NCBI RefSeq assembly: GCF_029919115.1
Contig: NZ_CP123990.1
Location: 5,482,501 to 5,546,500, forward strand
Length of the DNA: 64,000 nt
Direction of reading: 5' to 3'
Source of the DNA: Variovorax paradoxus
Lineage (GTDB): Bacteria > Pseudomonadota > Gammaproteobacteria > Burkholderiales > Burkholderiaceae_C
Shown here: in pieces, positions 1 through 8,716 of the stretch
Layout: the number at the start of each line of letters is the position of its first letter
Numbering within the stretch: position 1 is the first letter of the stretch
The notes under the pieces: model-generated
Seen by the model: the letters and a program-made list of their open reading frames with translations, nothing else
The model's database searches: none
Told to the model about the DNA's origin: nothing
Made by a program: the position numbers and the translations under genes

Positions 1-532
1 AGTGGTAGATGAGCTTGACCTTGCGTTCCAGCACGATCTCTTGCGAGAGCAGCTTGAGCCGCTCGGGGTCGATGGTGGGCGACCACGTGACCACGCCGTG
101 ATAGGCGGCCGTGCGCTGCGACCAGTGCGCGGCCTTGGCCGCGTCCTGCGAGCCCCAGTCTTCGCGCGCGGGGCCGGCAATGGCGTCGGCCGGCAGGCGA
201 TCGAACAGTTCCTCGGCAAAGCCGCGGATCACCAGCTTGCCCTCCCAGTCGGTCATGCGGTCGATCCAGATCACGAGGCCGCCGGTGGAAAGGCCGCCCA
301 GATGGTTGTAGCGCTCGAGCAGCGCCACGTCGGCGCCGGCACGCGCGGCAGCCGCGGCGGCCGCAGTGCCCGAAGGCCCGCCGCCCACCACCAGCACGCC
401 GCAGCGGTGATAGACCGGAATGTTCTTGCCGGGCTCTGCCCAGGTGCCGTGGTCAGGACGCTTGACGCGGCTGTCGCGGTCGAAGATGTCGGAGCTGAGG
501 ATGCGCTCGTCGGTGCGGACGACAGTTTTCAT
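1..532 (-). CDS. FAD-dependent oxidoreductase, N-terminal part (runs off left edge)
   Basis: The reading frame is open on the minus strand from an ATG at 532 to base 1, so about 177 N-terminal residues are visible. A dinucleotide-binding Rossmann motif GGGPSG lies at residues 50-55, and an acidic residue (Glu73, in the context ALLER) ends the second beta strand, which is the usual pattern for binding FAD ribose. The following NHLGGLSTGG segment resembles the FAD-dependent oxidoreductase family often found beside Bug/TctC receptors. The substrate cannot be read from the fragment. It is divergent from the Bug receptor at 700 and shares a 167-bp AT-rich intergenic region with it, so joint regulation is plausible but inferred. 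Confidence 0.8.
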   Translation of the reverse strand, partial: MKTVVRTDERILSSDIFDRDSRVKRPDHGTWAEPGKNIPVYHRCGVLVVGGGPSGTAAAAAAARAGADVALLERYNHLGGLSTGGLVIWIDRMTDWEGKLVIRGFAEELFDRLPADAIAGPAREDWGSQDAAKAAHWSQRTAAYHGVVTWSPTIDPERLKLLSQEIVLERKVKLIYH

Positions 533-583
533 GGATGATTGGCTTGGATGGGCTGTTTCGTCGTATTTTGATTTCAATGTTCA

Positions 584-600
584 TTTTGTCAAATACAAAA
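584..600. promoter_or_regulatory. Palindrome in divergent promoter region (putative operator)
   Basis: TTTTGT-N5-ACAAAA is a perfect 6-bp-arm inverted repeat in the AT-rich gap between the divergent FAD oxidoreductase and the first Bug receptor. The symmetry is seen directly. That a regulator binds there is inference, and no regulator gene is visible next to it. Confidence 0.4.
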
Positions 601-699
601 GCTCTGAAAATGCTCTACTTCGGGGTTTTCCCTAGATTGTGTGGATTTTTATGGATTTCTAAATCAATATAAGAAGAACATTCATAAACGGAGACATCG

Positions 700-1698
700 A
701 TGAAAGAACCTCGCGGCACTCGCCGTGCGTTCGGCGCAGCGCTCGGCGCTGCGGCCCTCCTGGGCTTGGCGCCCATGGCATTCGCGCAAGACTTTCCGGT
801 GCGCGGCGGCAAGCCGATACGCATCGTGGTGGGCTTTACCGCCGGCGGCGGCACCGACGCGCAGGCGCGCATCGTGGCGCAGAAGCTCGGCGAGGTGCTG
901 GGCACCGGCGTGATCGTCGACAACAAGCCCGGCGCCAGCACCATGCTCGCCGCAAGCGAAGTGGCGCGCGCGCTGCCCGACGGCTACACGCTCCTCTACG
1001 CGCCCTCTTCGACCATGGCGCAGAACCCGCACACCTTCTCGCAGGTGCCCTACGACCCGTTCAAGGACTTCACCGCCGTTTCGATGGGCGGCCGCGGCCC
1101 GCTGGTGCTCTCGGTGAGCACCACCGTGCCGGCCGCCAACGTGAAGGAGCTCATCGCCTACGTGAAGGCCAACCCGGGCAAGGTGAGCTACGCCTCCTTT
1201 GGCGCGGGCACTTCGTCGCACATCTACGGCGAGGCCTTCGTGAAGAAGGCCGGCATCGATGCGGTGCACATCCCCTACAAGGGCGGCTCGGACGCGGCCA
1301 AGGACCTGATCGGCGGCCGCGTCCAGTACATGTTCGATTCGGCCTCCTCGGCACTCATCACATCGGGCACCGGCAAGGTGAAGATCCTGGCGATTGCCGC
1401 CAACGCGCGCATTGCTGCCCTGCCCGACGTGCCCACCTTCGCCGAGCAAGGCGTGACAGGGCTCGACCTGCCGAGCTGGCTCGGCTTCTACGGCCCCGCG
1501 CACATGCCGGCGCCGGTGGTTGCCAGGCTCAATTCGGCGCTCACGCAGGTGCTGGCAATGCCGCAGGTGCGCGACTTCTACCGCTCGGGCGGCTACGAGG
1601 CGGGTGCCTCCACGCCGGAGGAATTTGCAAGCGTCACGCGCTCGAGCTACGAGCGTTGGGGCGCGATGGTGCAGCAGGTGGGGTTGGCCAGGCAATGA
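700..1698 (+). CDS. Bug-family (TctC) periplasmic solute-binding receptor
   Basis: This 332-residue protein has an N-terminal signal peptide (about 28 residues, ending near AFAQ) and the classic Bug/TctC pattern: PIRIVVGFTAGGGTD near residue 45, DNKPGAS, PDGYTLLYAP, and IPYKGGSDAAKDL in the second half. Bug receptors bind carboxylates or related small molecules in the periplasm for tripartite tricarboxylate transporters. No TctA or TctB membrane gene is present here, which is normal for orphan Bug genes in Burkholderiales. The start at 700 has an AACGGAG sequence about 6 bases upstream. Its stop codon overlaps the start of the next, closely similar gene, suggesting a coupled tandem duplicate. 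The ligand is unknown. Confidence 0.92.
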   Translation: MKEPRGTRRAFGAALGAAALLGLAPMAFAQDFPVRGGKPIRIVVGFTAGGGTDAQARIVAQKLGEVLGTGVIVDNKPGASTMLAASEVARALPDGYTLLYAPSSTMAQNPHTFSQVPYDPFKDFTAVSMGGRGPLVLSVSTTVPAANVKELIAYVKANPGKVSYASFGAGTSSHIYGEAFVKKAGIDAVHIPYKGGSDAAKDLIGGRVQYMFDSASSALITSGTGKVKILAIAANARIAALPDVPTFAEQGVTGLDLPSWLGFYGPAHMPAPVVARLNSALTQVLAMPQVRDFYRSGGYEAGASTPEEFASVTRSSYERWGAMVQQVGLARQ

Positions 1699-2723
1699 AT
1701 CGCTTGCCCATGTTCATCCGCCTGTTCAACCGCCGCCGCATGGCCGCGTTCATCGGCGTCGGCTTCGCACTTGGCGCAATCGCAGTGCCGGCCGGCGTGC
1801 TCGCAGCCGAGCCCGCCGCCTTCCCTGAGAAGGGCCGCAGCATCCGCATCGTGCTCGGCTTGGCGGCGGGTGGCGCCTCCGACGCGCAAGCGCGCTTTGT
1901 CGCCAACAAGCTCGGCGAGGTGCTGCAGACGCCGGTCATCGTCGAGAACCGGCCGGGCGCGAGCTTCATCCTGGCCACCGAGGAAGTGATTCGCGCTGCG
2001 CCCGACGGCTACACGATGATGTACGCGCCCTCTTCCGTGGTGGCGCAAAACCCGCAGACGCTGGCGCAGGTGCGCTACGACCCCTTCAAGGACCTGGCAC
2101 CCATTTCGCTCGGCGCACGCGGGCCGCTGGTGCTGACGGTGCATGCGAGCGTGCCGGCCCGCACGGTGCAAGAGCTGGTGGCCTACATCAAGGCCAACCC
2201 CGGCAAGATGAGCTACGCCTCCTTTGGTACCGGCACCTCGTCGCACATCTACGGCGAGGCCTTTGCGCAGAAGGCGGGGCTCGACGTTGTGCACGTGCCC
2301 TACAAAGGCGGCGCCGATGCCGCGAAGGACTTTCTTGCAGGCCGCGTCCAGTACTACTTCGATGCGGCGCCCAACGCCATCCAGAACACCGCCACTGGCA
2401 AGGTCCGCATGCTGGCAGTGGCCGCGCCCAAGCGCAGCGCAATGCTGCCGGATGTACCCACCATGACGGAGCAAGGCGTTGCCGGCGTCGACATGCCGAG
2501 CTGGCTTGGCTTCTATGGGCCCGCGCGCATGCCGGCGCCGGTGGTCGCCAAGCTCAACGCCGCGCTTGCGCAGGTGCTCGCGATGCCCACCACGCGCGAC
2601 TTCTTCCGCCAAGGCGCCTACGAGGCGGAGTCATCGAGCCCCGCCCAACTGGCCGAGCTCACGCGTTCAACCTACGACCAGTGGGGCGACATGATCCGCA
2701 AGCTGGGACTGGTGAAGCAATAG
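1695..2723 (+). CDS. Second tandem Bug-family (TctC) receptor
   Basis: This 342-residue receptor is paralogous to the preceding one along its full length. Shared segments include YDPFKD, GRGPLVL versus ARGPLVL, SYASFG, GTSSHIYGEAF and PSWLGFYGPA. I place the start at 1695, where ATG overlaps the upstream TGA by 3 bases (ATGA); an upstream ATG at 1656 lies inside the previous gene and adds 13 residues that do not resemble a signal peptide. The chosen N-terminus is positively charged (RLFNRRR) followed by a hydrophobic stretch ending at VLAAEP. The two copies are probably co-translated. Sequence differences outside the conserved core suggest related but not identical ligands. Confidence 0.92.
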   Translation: MNRLPMFIRLFNRRRMAAFIGVGFALGAIAVPAGVLAAEPAAFPEKGRSIRIVLGLAAGGASDAQARFVANKLGEVLQTPVIVENRPGASFILATEEVIRAAPDGYTMMYAPSSVVAQNPQTLAQVRYDPFKDLAPISLGARGPLVLTVHASVPARTVQELVAYIKANPGKMSYASFGTGTSSHIYGEAFAQKAGLDVVHVPYKGGADAAKDFLAGRVQYYFDAAPNAIQNTATGKVRMLAVAAPKRSAMLPDVPTMTEQGVAGVDMPSWLGFYGPARMPAPVVAKLNAALAQVLAMPTTRDFFRQGAYEAESSSPAQLAELTRSTYDQWGDMIRKLGLVKQ

Positions 2724-2749
2724 CAATAGCGCGGCGTCCGCTGCAGGGG

Positions 2750-3640
2750 TCACGCCAGAAAGCGCAGCAGCAGCCGGTTGAAATCATCGGCGCGTTCGTA
2801 CTGCGCCCAGTGCCCTGCCCCTTCGATCACCACGCCTTCGCGCTGCGGTTGCCCGGCCGTGAGTTGCGCCACCAGCGGACGCGGATCGGCGGTCACGTCG
2901 TACTCGCCCCACAGCAGCAGTTGCGGCCCGCCGATGGTGTCGAGCGCAGCTTGCAGCCCGCCCGCCTGCGACACCTCCTTGCTGCGAAAGCGCGTGCCGT
3001 GGCAAGAGATATCGTGAATCTCGAAGGCCAGCGCGTCGATGGCGGCCTTGTCGTGCAGCATGAGCGCGCCCAGGTTGTGCAGCAGCGCGGCACGTTCTTC
3101 CTCGCGATCGGGTGCGGCGCGCCAGTTGATCATTTGCACTGCCATGCGCCGCATGGTGCCGTGGCCACCGCTGCCCACCAGCGCCAGGCGCCGGATGTTG
3201 CCGCGCCGCACGGCAAAGCGCGCCGCGGTGAGCCCGCCAAAAGAAAAGCCGCCCAGGTCGATGGGTGTGCCGGCGCCAATCAGTTGGTCGAGCGATCCGC
3301 CCAGCGCATCGAGCAATGGGCCGAGCGGCTCTTCGCCGAGCGCTGCGCGAGGCGGCGCATCGGAATCGTTGAAGCCGGGCATGTCGGGCAGCCACAGCGT
3401 GCGGCCCGCCGAAAGCGCATCGACATTGCGCAGCCAATGCATCCAGCTGCCGTGGCCGCCATGCAGCAGCACCAGCGGCGGATGGGCGGTTTCTTCTTCG
3501 GCGCCGAAGCGGCGCCAGCACACGCGGACGCCGCCGTGCACCACGTCATGGCGCGTGCCGGTGGCGGCGATGCGCTCGATGAGCAGGCGGGCTTCTGCGT
3601 CTGGTTCTGGAACGGAATTTGAATCGGGGATGGAAGGCAT
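2750..3640 (-). CDS. Alpha/beta hydrolase
   Basis: The protein is 296 residues from the ATG at 3640; an in-frame upstream ATG at 3772 lies within the neighbouring gene and adds low-complexity sequence, so it is rejected. Features of the fold are visible: the oxyanion region VLLHGGHGSW, the nucleophile elbow GGFSFGG (GxSxG), an acid in LLWGEYD and the catalytic histidine in GAGHWAQYE. A cytosolic esterase, lactonase or C-C hydrolase role is possible. It lies 28 bp downstream of a LigB-type dioxygenase on the same strand, which would suit a ring-cleavage product hydrolase, but this link is inference. No signal peptide is seen. Confidence 0.88.
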   Translation of the reverse strand: MPSIPDSNSVPEPDAEARLLIERIAATGTRHDVVHGGVRVCWRRFGAEEETAHPPLVLLHGGHGSWMHWLRNVDALSAGRTLWLPDMPGFNDSDAPPRAALGEEPLGPLLDALGGSLDQLIGAGTPIDLGGFSFGGLTAARFAVRRGNIRRLALVGSGGHGTMRRMAVQMINWRAAPDREEERAALLHNLGALMLHDKAAIDALAFEIHDISCHGTRFRSKEVSQAGGLQAALDTIGGPQLLLWGEYDVTADPRPLVAQLTAGQPQREGVVIEGAGHWAQYERADDFNRLLLRFLA

Positions 3641-3668
3641 CGCCCGATTCTGCCAACTGGCCGTTCTT

Positions 3669-4526
3669 CTAGCTGGCGGCCGCGCCAAAGCGGTAGCTCG
3701 AGACCACCAGCCCGCCCATGAACGCGTCTTCGTGATAGATGCGTTCGCCGGCTTCCTGCTCGGCCGCGCCAACCGCGACCATCAGCGGAATGAGGTGTTC
3801 CTCACGCGGATGCGCCATGCGCGCCGAAGGGGCCGAAGCCCAGTCTTGCAGCCGCTGCACGCGCTCTTGCGGCGATGCGTGCACGGAGGTGTCGTCGAGC
3901 CAATCGCCGAACGCCTTTGAAACGCCATGCGCCTGCGGGCCGAAGTTGCGCAGGTTGTGATAGCTCAAGCCGCTGCCGACGATGAGCACGTTCTCGCCCC
4001 GCAAAGGCGCGAGCGCGCGGCCTAGCGCCAGGTGCTCCGCCGGGTCGAGCCCGCGCTTGAGCGACAGCTGCACCACCGGCACGCTGGCGTCGGGGTACAT
4101 GGCGGCCATGGGCGAGAACATGCCGTGGTCGAAGCCGCGCTCGGGGTCGATGGCCGCAGGCAGCCCGGCCGCGACCAGGAGCGACTGCACGCGCTGCGCA
4201 AGCTGGGGCGAGCCCGGCGCCTCGTAGCGCACTTCATACGTATGGGCGGGAAAGCCGCCGTAGTCGTAGATCATGGGCGGGTGCGGGTTGCCCTGCACGG
4301 TGAAGACGGGCGCCTCCCAGTGGGCCGACACCATGAGGATGGCGGCGGGCTTGCGGCCGATCTGGCGCGGCATGTCGGCCAGCGCGGCGGCCAGCTGGTC
4401 GTAAGTGGGGCCCATTTCCTTCTTCATCCAGGGCCAGGGGCCGCCCCCGTGCGAGATGAAATACGTGGGCAGGCGCGAAGTGCTGTTGTCGTGGGTCAAG
4501 CCGATGCTCCTTTGAAAGCGTTGCAT
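3669..4526 (-). CDS. Class III extradiol dioxygenase, LigB/DODA family (YgiD-like)
   Basis: The 285-residue product from the ATG at 4526 matches the 4,5-DOPA dioxygenase family. Candidate metal and catalytic histidines occur in FISHGGGPW, SAHWEAP, GFDHGMFSPM and REEHLIPL, and the segment VLIVGSGLSYHNLR is typical of the family. E. coli YgiD has extradiol activity on DOPA; the natural substrate in most bacteria is unknown. An earlier ATG at 4580 would overlap the divergent promoter and is less likely. It is divergent from the LysR gene at 4601 with a perfect palindrome between them, so that LysR probably controls it. The hydrolase downstream may be co-transcribed. Confidence 0.88.
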   Translation of the reverse strand: MQRFQRSIGLTHDNSTSRLPTYFISHGGGPWPWMKKEMGPTYDQLAAALADMPRQIGRKPAAILMVSAHWEAPVFTVQGNPHPPMIYDYGGFPAHTYEVRYEAPGSPQLAQRVQSLLVAAGLPAAIDPERGFDHGMFSPMAAMYPDASVPVVQLSLKRGLDPAEHLALGRALAPLRGENVLIVGSGLSYHNLRNFGPQAHGVSKAFGDWLDDTSVHASPQERVQRLQDWASAPSARMAHPREEHLIPLMVAVGAAEQEAGERIYHEDAFMGGLVVSSYRFGAAAS

Positions 4527-4537
4527 CGACTTTAGAC

Positions 4538-4554
4538 ATTTCCCACCAGGAAAT
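4538..4554. promoter_or_regulatory. Putative LysR operator between dioxygenase and LysR gene
   Basis: ATTTCC-N5-GGAAAT is a perfect inverted repeat with 6-bp arms, 47 bp upstream of the LysR start and 12 bp upstream of the dioxygenase start. Its position between divergent genes is where LysR regulators usually bind. The symmetry is seen directly and the assignment is inferred. Confidence 0.5.
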
Positions 4555-4600
4555 CGACAGGCTACGATGCATCGGTTCATTTCTTCACAGCAAACCTTGC

Positions 4601-5545
4601 ATGGACCGCCTGACCAGCCTGCGCGTGTTTCGAGAGGTCGTCGAATCGGGCAGCTTCGTGGCCGCGGCCGAGCGGCTGTCGATGTCGCCGCCCATGGCCA
4701 GCAAGCATGTGGCCCAGCTCGAAAAATCTTTGGGTGCGCGGCTCTTGCACCGCTCCAGCCGCCACCTGAGCCTGACCGAGGCCGGCACCGCCTGGTACGA
4801 GCAGAGCGGGCGTGCGCTCGACCTGCTGGACGCCGCCGAAGCCGCCATCGGCCAGAAGAGCGAGGCGCCGCGCGGGCAGCTCAAGGTGAGCGCGCCCGTG
4901 TGGTGCGCCACGCCGCGCTTTGCACGCGTGCTGGCCGACTATCGCGAGCGCTTTCCTGAGGTGCTGGTCGACATCCACCTGGAAAACCGCAAGGTCGACC
5001 TTGCGGCCGACGGCTACGACGTTGCGTTGCGCGCCACGCAAGAGCCCTCTCCCGCGCTCATTGCGCGGCCGCTGTGCCGCGTGCCTTTCTATCTGGCGGG
5101 CACGCCTGCCTACCTGCGCCGCATGGGCGGCAACCCCACGCTGCCGGCCGAGCTGGCGCGGCTCGGCGCCATCGTGCCGAGCTACGTGAACCTCGACAAC
5201 CTCTCGCTCAAGGGACCGGGCGGACGCATGTTTGCGCTGCGGCTCACGCCGGCCATGCGCTCGGACGACACCACCCTCACGCTGCATGCGGTGCGCGCGG
5301 ACATGGGCATTGCCTTCTTGCCCGAATGGCTGGTCGACGACGACCTGGCAACCGGGCGCCTTGTGCAGCTGCTACCCGACCACGCGCCGCATCCGGTCAC
5401 GCTTTTTGCCGTGTACACCAGCCGCAGGTACATGGCGCCCAAGCTGCGCAGCTTCATCGATTTTCTGGGCGAACGGCTGGGCGGCCAGCCACCGGCGGCG
5501 CCGGAACGCACCCTTTCGGGGCAGGGAGATGCCGCCGCGGGATAA
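4601..5545 (+). CDS. LysR-family transcriptional regulator
   Basis: The 314-residue protein begins MDRLTSLRVFREVVESGSFV, a standard LysR winged helix-turn-helix (about residues 1-60), followed by a periplasmic-binding-like effector domain (about 90-300). It belongs to the subgroup with LENRKVDLAADGYDVALR in the effector domain, a large Burkholderiales group without defined ligands. It is divergent from the LigB-type dioxygenase and probably regulates it. Its last 17 bases overlap the start of the ABC transporter gene, which may be read through from the same promoter. Confidence 0.92.
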   Translation: MDRLTSLRVFREVVESGSFVAAAERLSMSPPMASKHVAQLEKSLGARLLHRSSRHLSLTEAGTAWYEQSGRALDLLDAAEAAIGQKSEAPRGQLKVSAPVWCATPRFARVLADYRERFPEVLVDIHLENRKVDLAADGYDVALRATQEPSPALIARPLCRVPFYLAGTPAYLRRMGGNPTLPAELARLGAIVPSYVNLDNLSLKGPGGRMFALRLTPAMRSDDTTLTLHAVRADMGIAFLPEWLVDDDLATGRLVQLLPDHAPHPVTLFAVYTSRRYMAPKLRSFIDFLGERLGGQPPAAPERTLSGQGDAAAG

Positions 5546-7439
5546 AGTCGCAGCTTCTCCCTGGAGACTGCACGCCTTGTTCCGTTTCTTCGAAAAACTG
5601 CTCCACCCCTATCCCGCCGCCGAACCGGCGCTTCCCCCAACGGGCTTCTTCGCCTTTCTATGGGCCTGCACGCGGGGCCTGCGCCTCAAGATGGCCGTCA
5701 TGGCAGCCCTTACCGCGGCCATCTCGGGATTCGAGGCGCTGCTGTTCGCCGTGCTCGGGCGCGTGGTCGACTGGCTCGGCGGGCAGGTTCCGTCGCAGTT
5801 GTGGGCAGACCGCGGCAATACGTTGATCTGGCTGGCCGCGCTGCTGGTCATCAGCATCGGCGTGGTCGCGCTGCAAACCATCGTCAAGCACCAGACGCTG
5901 GCGGTCAACCTGCCGATGCGCCTGCGCTGGAACTTTCACCGTTTGATGCTGGGCCAGAGCATGGCCTTCTACCAGGACGAATTCGCGGGCCGCATCACGG
6001 CCAAGGTGATGCAGACCGCGCTCGCGGTGCGCGACACCCTTTTTGTGCTGGCCGACGTGGTAGTGGCCATGGGCGTGTACGTGGTGACCATCATCGTGCT
6101 GGTGAGCGTGCTCGACGTGCAGCTGGTGCTGCCGTTCATCGTCTGGCTCGTGCTGTATGCGGCCTCGCTCATGTACTTTGTGCCGCGGCTCGGCAAGGTG
6201 GGCAAGGCGCAGGCCGATGCGCGCGCGCTGATGACCGGCCGCGTGACCGACGCCTACACCAACATTGCCACCGTCAAGCTGTTCTCGCACACGCAGCGCG
6301 AGGCCGGCTTTGCGCGCGAAGCCATGCGCGAGTTCATGTACACCGGCTACGGGCAGATGCGGCTGGTGAGCGCATTCGAAATCGTCAACCATGCGCTGAG
6401 CATGGGGCTGACGGCCGGCATGGCCGGCACTGCGCTGTGGCTCTGGTCGAACGGCACCGTGGGCGTGGGCGCCGTGGCCGCCGCCACTGCAATGGCACTG
6501 CGCCTGCAGGGCATGTCGCACTGGATCATGTGGGAGATGACCAGCCTGTTCGAGAACATCGGCACCGTGCAGGACGGCATGAAGACGCTGTCGCGCCCGC
6601 GCATCGTGCTGGACGCCCCTGACGCCGGCGTGCTGCAAGTGCCGCGCGGCGAGGTGCGCTTCGAGCATGCGAGCTTCCGCTATGCGGATGCGGGCCGCCG
6701 CGTCATCGACGACCTGAACCTGGTTGTGAAGCCGGGCGAAAAGATAGGGCTGGTCGGCCGCTCGGGCGCGGGCAAGTCGACGCTGGTCAACCTGCTGCTG
6801 CGCTTTCATGACCTGGAGAGCGGCCGCATCCTGATCGACGGGCAGGACATTGCCCATGTGACGCAGGATTCGCTGCGCAGCCACATCGGCATGGTCACGC
6901 AGGACACCTCGCTCATGCACCGCTCGGTGGCCGACAACATTGCCTATGGCCGGCCCGACGCGACGCAAGAGCAGATCGAGGCCGCCGCCAAGCGTGCCGA
7001 AGCGCACGACTTCATCCAGACGCTGGGCGATGCCACCGGCCGGCGCGGCTACGAGGCGCATGTGGGCGAGCGCGGCGTGAAGCTGTCGGGCGGGCAGCGC
7101 CAGCGCGTGGCCATTGCACGCGTGATGCTGAAGGACGCACCCATCCTGCTGCTCGACGAGGCCACCAGCGCGCTCGACTCCGAGGTGGAAACCGCCATCC
7201 AGCAAAGCCTCTACCGGCTGATGGAAGGCAAGACAGTGATTGCCATTGCGCACCGCCTCTCGACCATTGCAGCAATGGACCGGCTCATCGTGCTTGACGA
7301 AGGCCGCGTGGTGGAAGAAGGCGACCACCGCTCGCTCATGGCGCAAGGTGGGCTTTATGCGCGGCTTTGGGCGCACCAGAGCGGCGGCTTTCTGGGCGAT
7401 TCGCTCGAGGAAGACGAAGGCGAAGCGCTGCGGGCATAG
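5529..7439 (+). CDS. ABC transporter, fused membrane and ATPase domains (half-exporter)
   Basis: The product is 636 residues with an N-terminal six-helix exporter membrane domain (about 40-330) and a C-terminal nucleotide-binding domain: Walker A GRSGAGKST near residue 410, signature LSGGQRQR near 519, Walker B LLLDEATSALD near 540, and the H-loop AIAHRLST. This is the multidrug/lipid-type exporter architecture, working as a dimer in the inner membrane. I chose ATG 5529, preceded by a CAGGGAG sequence and overlapping the LysR gene by 17 bp; a TTG at 5578 giving a start at LFRFFEKLL is an alternative. The open frame extends upstream to 5232 but there it only shadows the LysR gene. Substrate unknown. 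Confidence 0.9.
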   Translation: MPPRDKVAASPWRLHALFRFFEKLLHPYPAAEPALPPTGFFAFLWACTRGLRLKMAVMAALTAAISGFEALLFAVLGRVVDWLGGQVPSQLWADRGNTLIWLAALLVISIGVVALQTIVKHQTLAVNLPMRLRWNFHRLMLGQSMAFYQDEFAGRITAKVMQTALAVRDTLFVLADVVVAMGVYVVTIIVLVSVLDVQLVLPFIVWLVLYAASLMYFVPRLGKVGKAQADARALMTGRVTDAYTNIATVKLFSHTQREAGFAREAMREFMYTGYGQMRLVSAFEIVNHALSMGLTAGMAGTALWLWSNGTVGVGAVAAATAMALRLQGMSHWIMWEMTSLFENIGTVQDGMKTLSRPRIVLDAPDAGVLQVPRGEVRFEHASFRYADAGRRVIDDLNLVVKPGEKIGLVGRSGAGKSTLVNLLLRFHDLESGRILIDGQDIAHVTQDSLRSHIGMVTQDTSLMHRSVADNIAYGRPDATQEQIEAAAKRAEAHDFIQTLGDATGRRGYEAHVGERGVKLSGGQRQRVAIARVMLKDAPILLLDEATSALDSEVETAIQQSLYRLMEGKTVIAIAHRLSTIAAMDRLIVLDEGRVVEEGDHRSLMAQGGLYARLWAHQSGGFLGDSLEEDEGEALRA

Positions 7440-7461
7440 CCCTTGGCAGGCCCGGCGGACC

Positions 7462-7890
7462 TCAGGTTGGCAGCGCGCCGGCCTCGTACAACGCCGCGAA
7501 TTCCGCGCTTGGCGCAATGGGCTTGACGATATCGATCAGCACGCCGTTCGGGTCGCTGGTGATGAAGTGGCGCTGGCCGAAGTCCTCGTCGCGCAGCGGC
7601 AGAAGAATCGGCAGGCCGGCCGCGGCGAGCCGGTCGTGAACGGCATCGGGGTCTTCCACCTCGAAGTTGAGCAGCAGGCCGCCCGCCACCTGGCCGTGCG
7701 CGGGTGCGGGAATGGTCTCGTGCCGGCCGTCGAGCACGGCAAGGTTCACCGATGGGTTCTCCGCCAGCTGCAGGTGCACGTACCACTCGCTCGTGAACAG
7801 CGGCGTGAAGCCGAAATGCGCCTGGTAGAAGCTGGCCGTTCCGGCCACGTCGTTGGTCATGATCACCGGGTAATAGCTCGTCACTTTCAT
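7462..7890 (-). CDS. VOC family protein (glyoxalase/bleomycin resistance fold)
   Basis: From the ATG at 7890 the protein has 142 residues, the normal length of a single VOC domain. It begins [20 protein letters not shown], with the paired beta-alpha-beta-beta-beta modules and typical segments [25 protein letters not shown] and [14 protein letters not shown] (the latter contains a likely metal or active-site acid region). A start at 7914 is possible but would put the operator sequence into the coding region. It is divergent from a TetR regulator, and two palindromes lie between them, so it is the likely regulated target. The substrate is unknown; resistance or detoxification roles are common in the family. 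Confidence 0.88.
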   Translation of the reverse strand: MKVTSYYPVIMTNDVAGTASFYQAHFGFTPLFTSEWYVHLQLAENPSVNLAVLDGRHETIPAPAHGQVAGGLLLNFEVEDPDAVHDRLAAAGLPILLPLRDEDFGQRHFITSDPNGVLIDIVKPIAPSAEFAALYEAGALPT

Positions 7891-7910
7891 GGCAATGGCC
7901 CTTTCAATTA

Positions 7911-7927
7911 ACATGCAGTCTGCATGT
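7911..7927. promoter_or_regulatory. Perfect palindrome, putative TetR operator site 1
   Basis: ACATGCAG-T-CTGCATGT is a perfect 8-bp-arm palindrome with a single central base, between the divergent VOC and TetR genes and 20 bp upstream of the VOC start. Its right half, followed by AA, resembles the half-site of the second palindrome at 7941-7965, so both probably bind the same TetR dimer. Confidence 0.65.
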
Positions 7928-7940
7928 AAGTTGGATATTA

Positions 7941-7965
7941 ATTTACAAACAACCTGTATGTAAAT
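7941..7965. promoter_or_regulatory. Second palindrome, putative TetR operator site 2
   Basis: ATTTACA-N11-TGTAAAT forms 7-bp inverted arms, and its right arm reaches into the TetR start codon at 7964. The CTGTATGTAA half is one base different from CTGCATGTAA of site 1. Occupancy would block the TetR gene itself, consistent with autorepression (inference). Confidence 0.55.
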
Positions 7966-8584
7966 GCCAAAATCGATCGCAGACTCTCAATCCAGAACCA
8001 ACCGCGAGCGCACCGAAGCCACGCGCCTTGCGCTCATCGATGCCGCACGCGCGCTGTTCGTCAGCAAGGGCTACGGAGACACCTCGACGCCGGAAATTGC
8101 TGTTGCGGCCGGTATCACCCGTGGCGCGCTGTATCACCACTTCGCCGACAAGCGCGACCTGTTCAGGCAGGTGCTGGTGCGCGAAGCCGAAACCGTGGCG
8201 GCCGACATCGAAGCGGCCACACCGCAGCAGTTGACGCCGCGCGAAGCCCTGCTGGAGGGAAGCCAGGCCTACCTGAAGGCGATGAGCGCGCCGGGCCGCA
8301 CGCGGCTGCTGCTCATCGAAGGGCCGGCCGTGCTGGGCCTGGAAGAGATCATGGCCATCGACGAGGCGACCTCGGCCGGTTCACTGCGCCAAGGGCTGGA
8401 GAACGCCAGGCCGGGCAAGGGAGAGGTTTCGCTCGACGCCCTCGCCCGGCTGCTCTCGGCAGCCTTCGACCGGGCAGCGCTCGAGATCGATGCCGGGGCT
8501 GACGCAGGCGAAATCCGTTCCGCGATGCGGTGGCTGCTGGAGCAGGCACTGCCCCCCGAGCCGCGCCGCAAGCCCGCGGCCTGA
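7964..8584 (+). CDS. TetR/AcrR-family transcriptional regulator
   Basis: This 206-residue protein carries a TetR helix-turn-helix at about residues 17-65: [18 protein letters not shown], then [19 protein letters not shown] and DKRDLF, a near-consensus TetR recognition region. The C-terminal ligand domain is variable. It is divergent from the VOC protein with two palindromes in the 73-bp gap, so local repression of both genes is the simplest model. Effector ligand cannot be read. Confidence 0.92.
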   Translation: MPKSIADSQSRTNRERTEATRLALIDAARALFVSKGYGDTSTPEIAVAAGITRGALYHHFADKRDLFRQVLVREAETVAADIEAATPQQLTPREALLEGSQAYLKAMSAPGRTRLLLIEGPAVLGLEEIMAIDEATSAGSLRQGLENARPGKGEVSLDALARLLSAAFDRAALEIDAGADAGEIRSAMRWLLEQALPPEPRRKPAA

Positions 8585-8716
8585 GGCTGCGCCGGCGGGG
8601 CACATGCGCTCGCCCGGGTCTTCGCGAGTCCTACAGCACAGGCCGCCCCTCGCCGACAGTCACCAGCCCCCTCAGGCCCGATGCTGAAGCTGTCGTCAAC
8701 AACGAGGAGTCCTCGC

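Noticed and set aside
5658..7517. A 619-codon open frame on the minus strand
   Set aside because: Antisense to the ABC transporter; His/Ala/Arg-rich with no recognisable motif.
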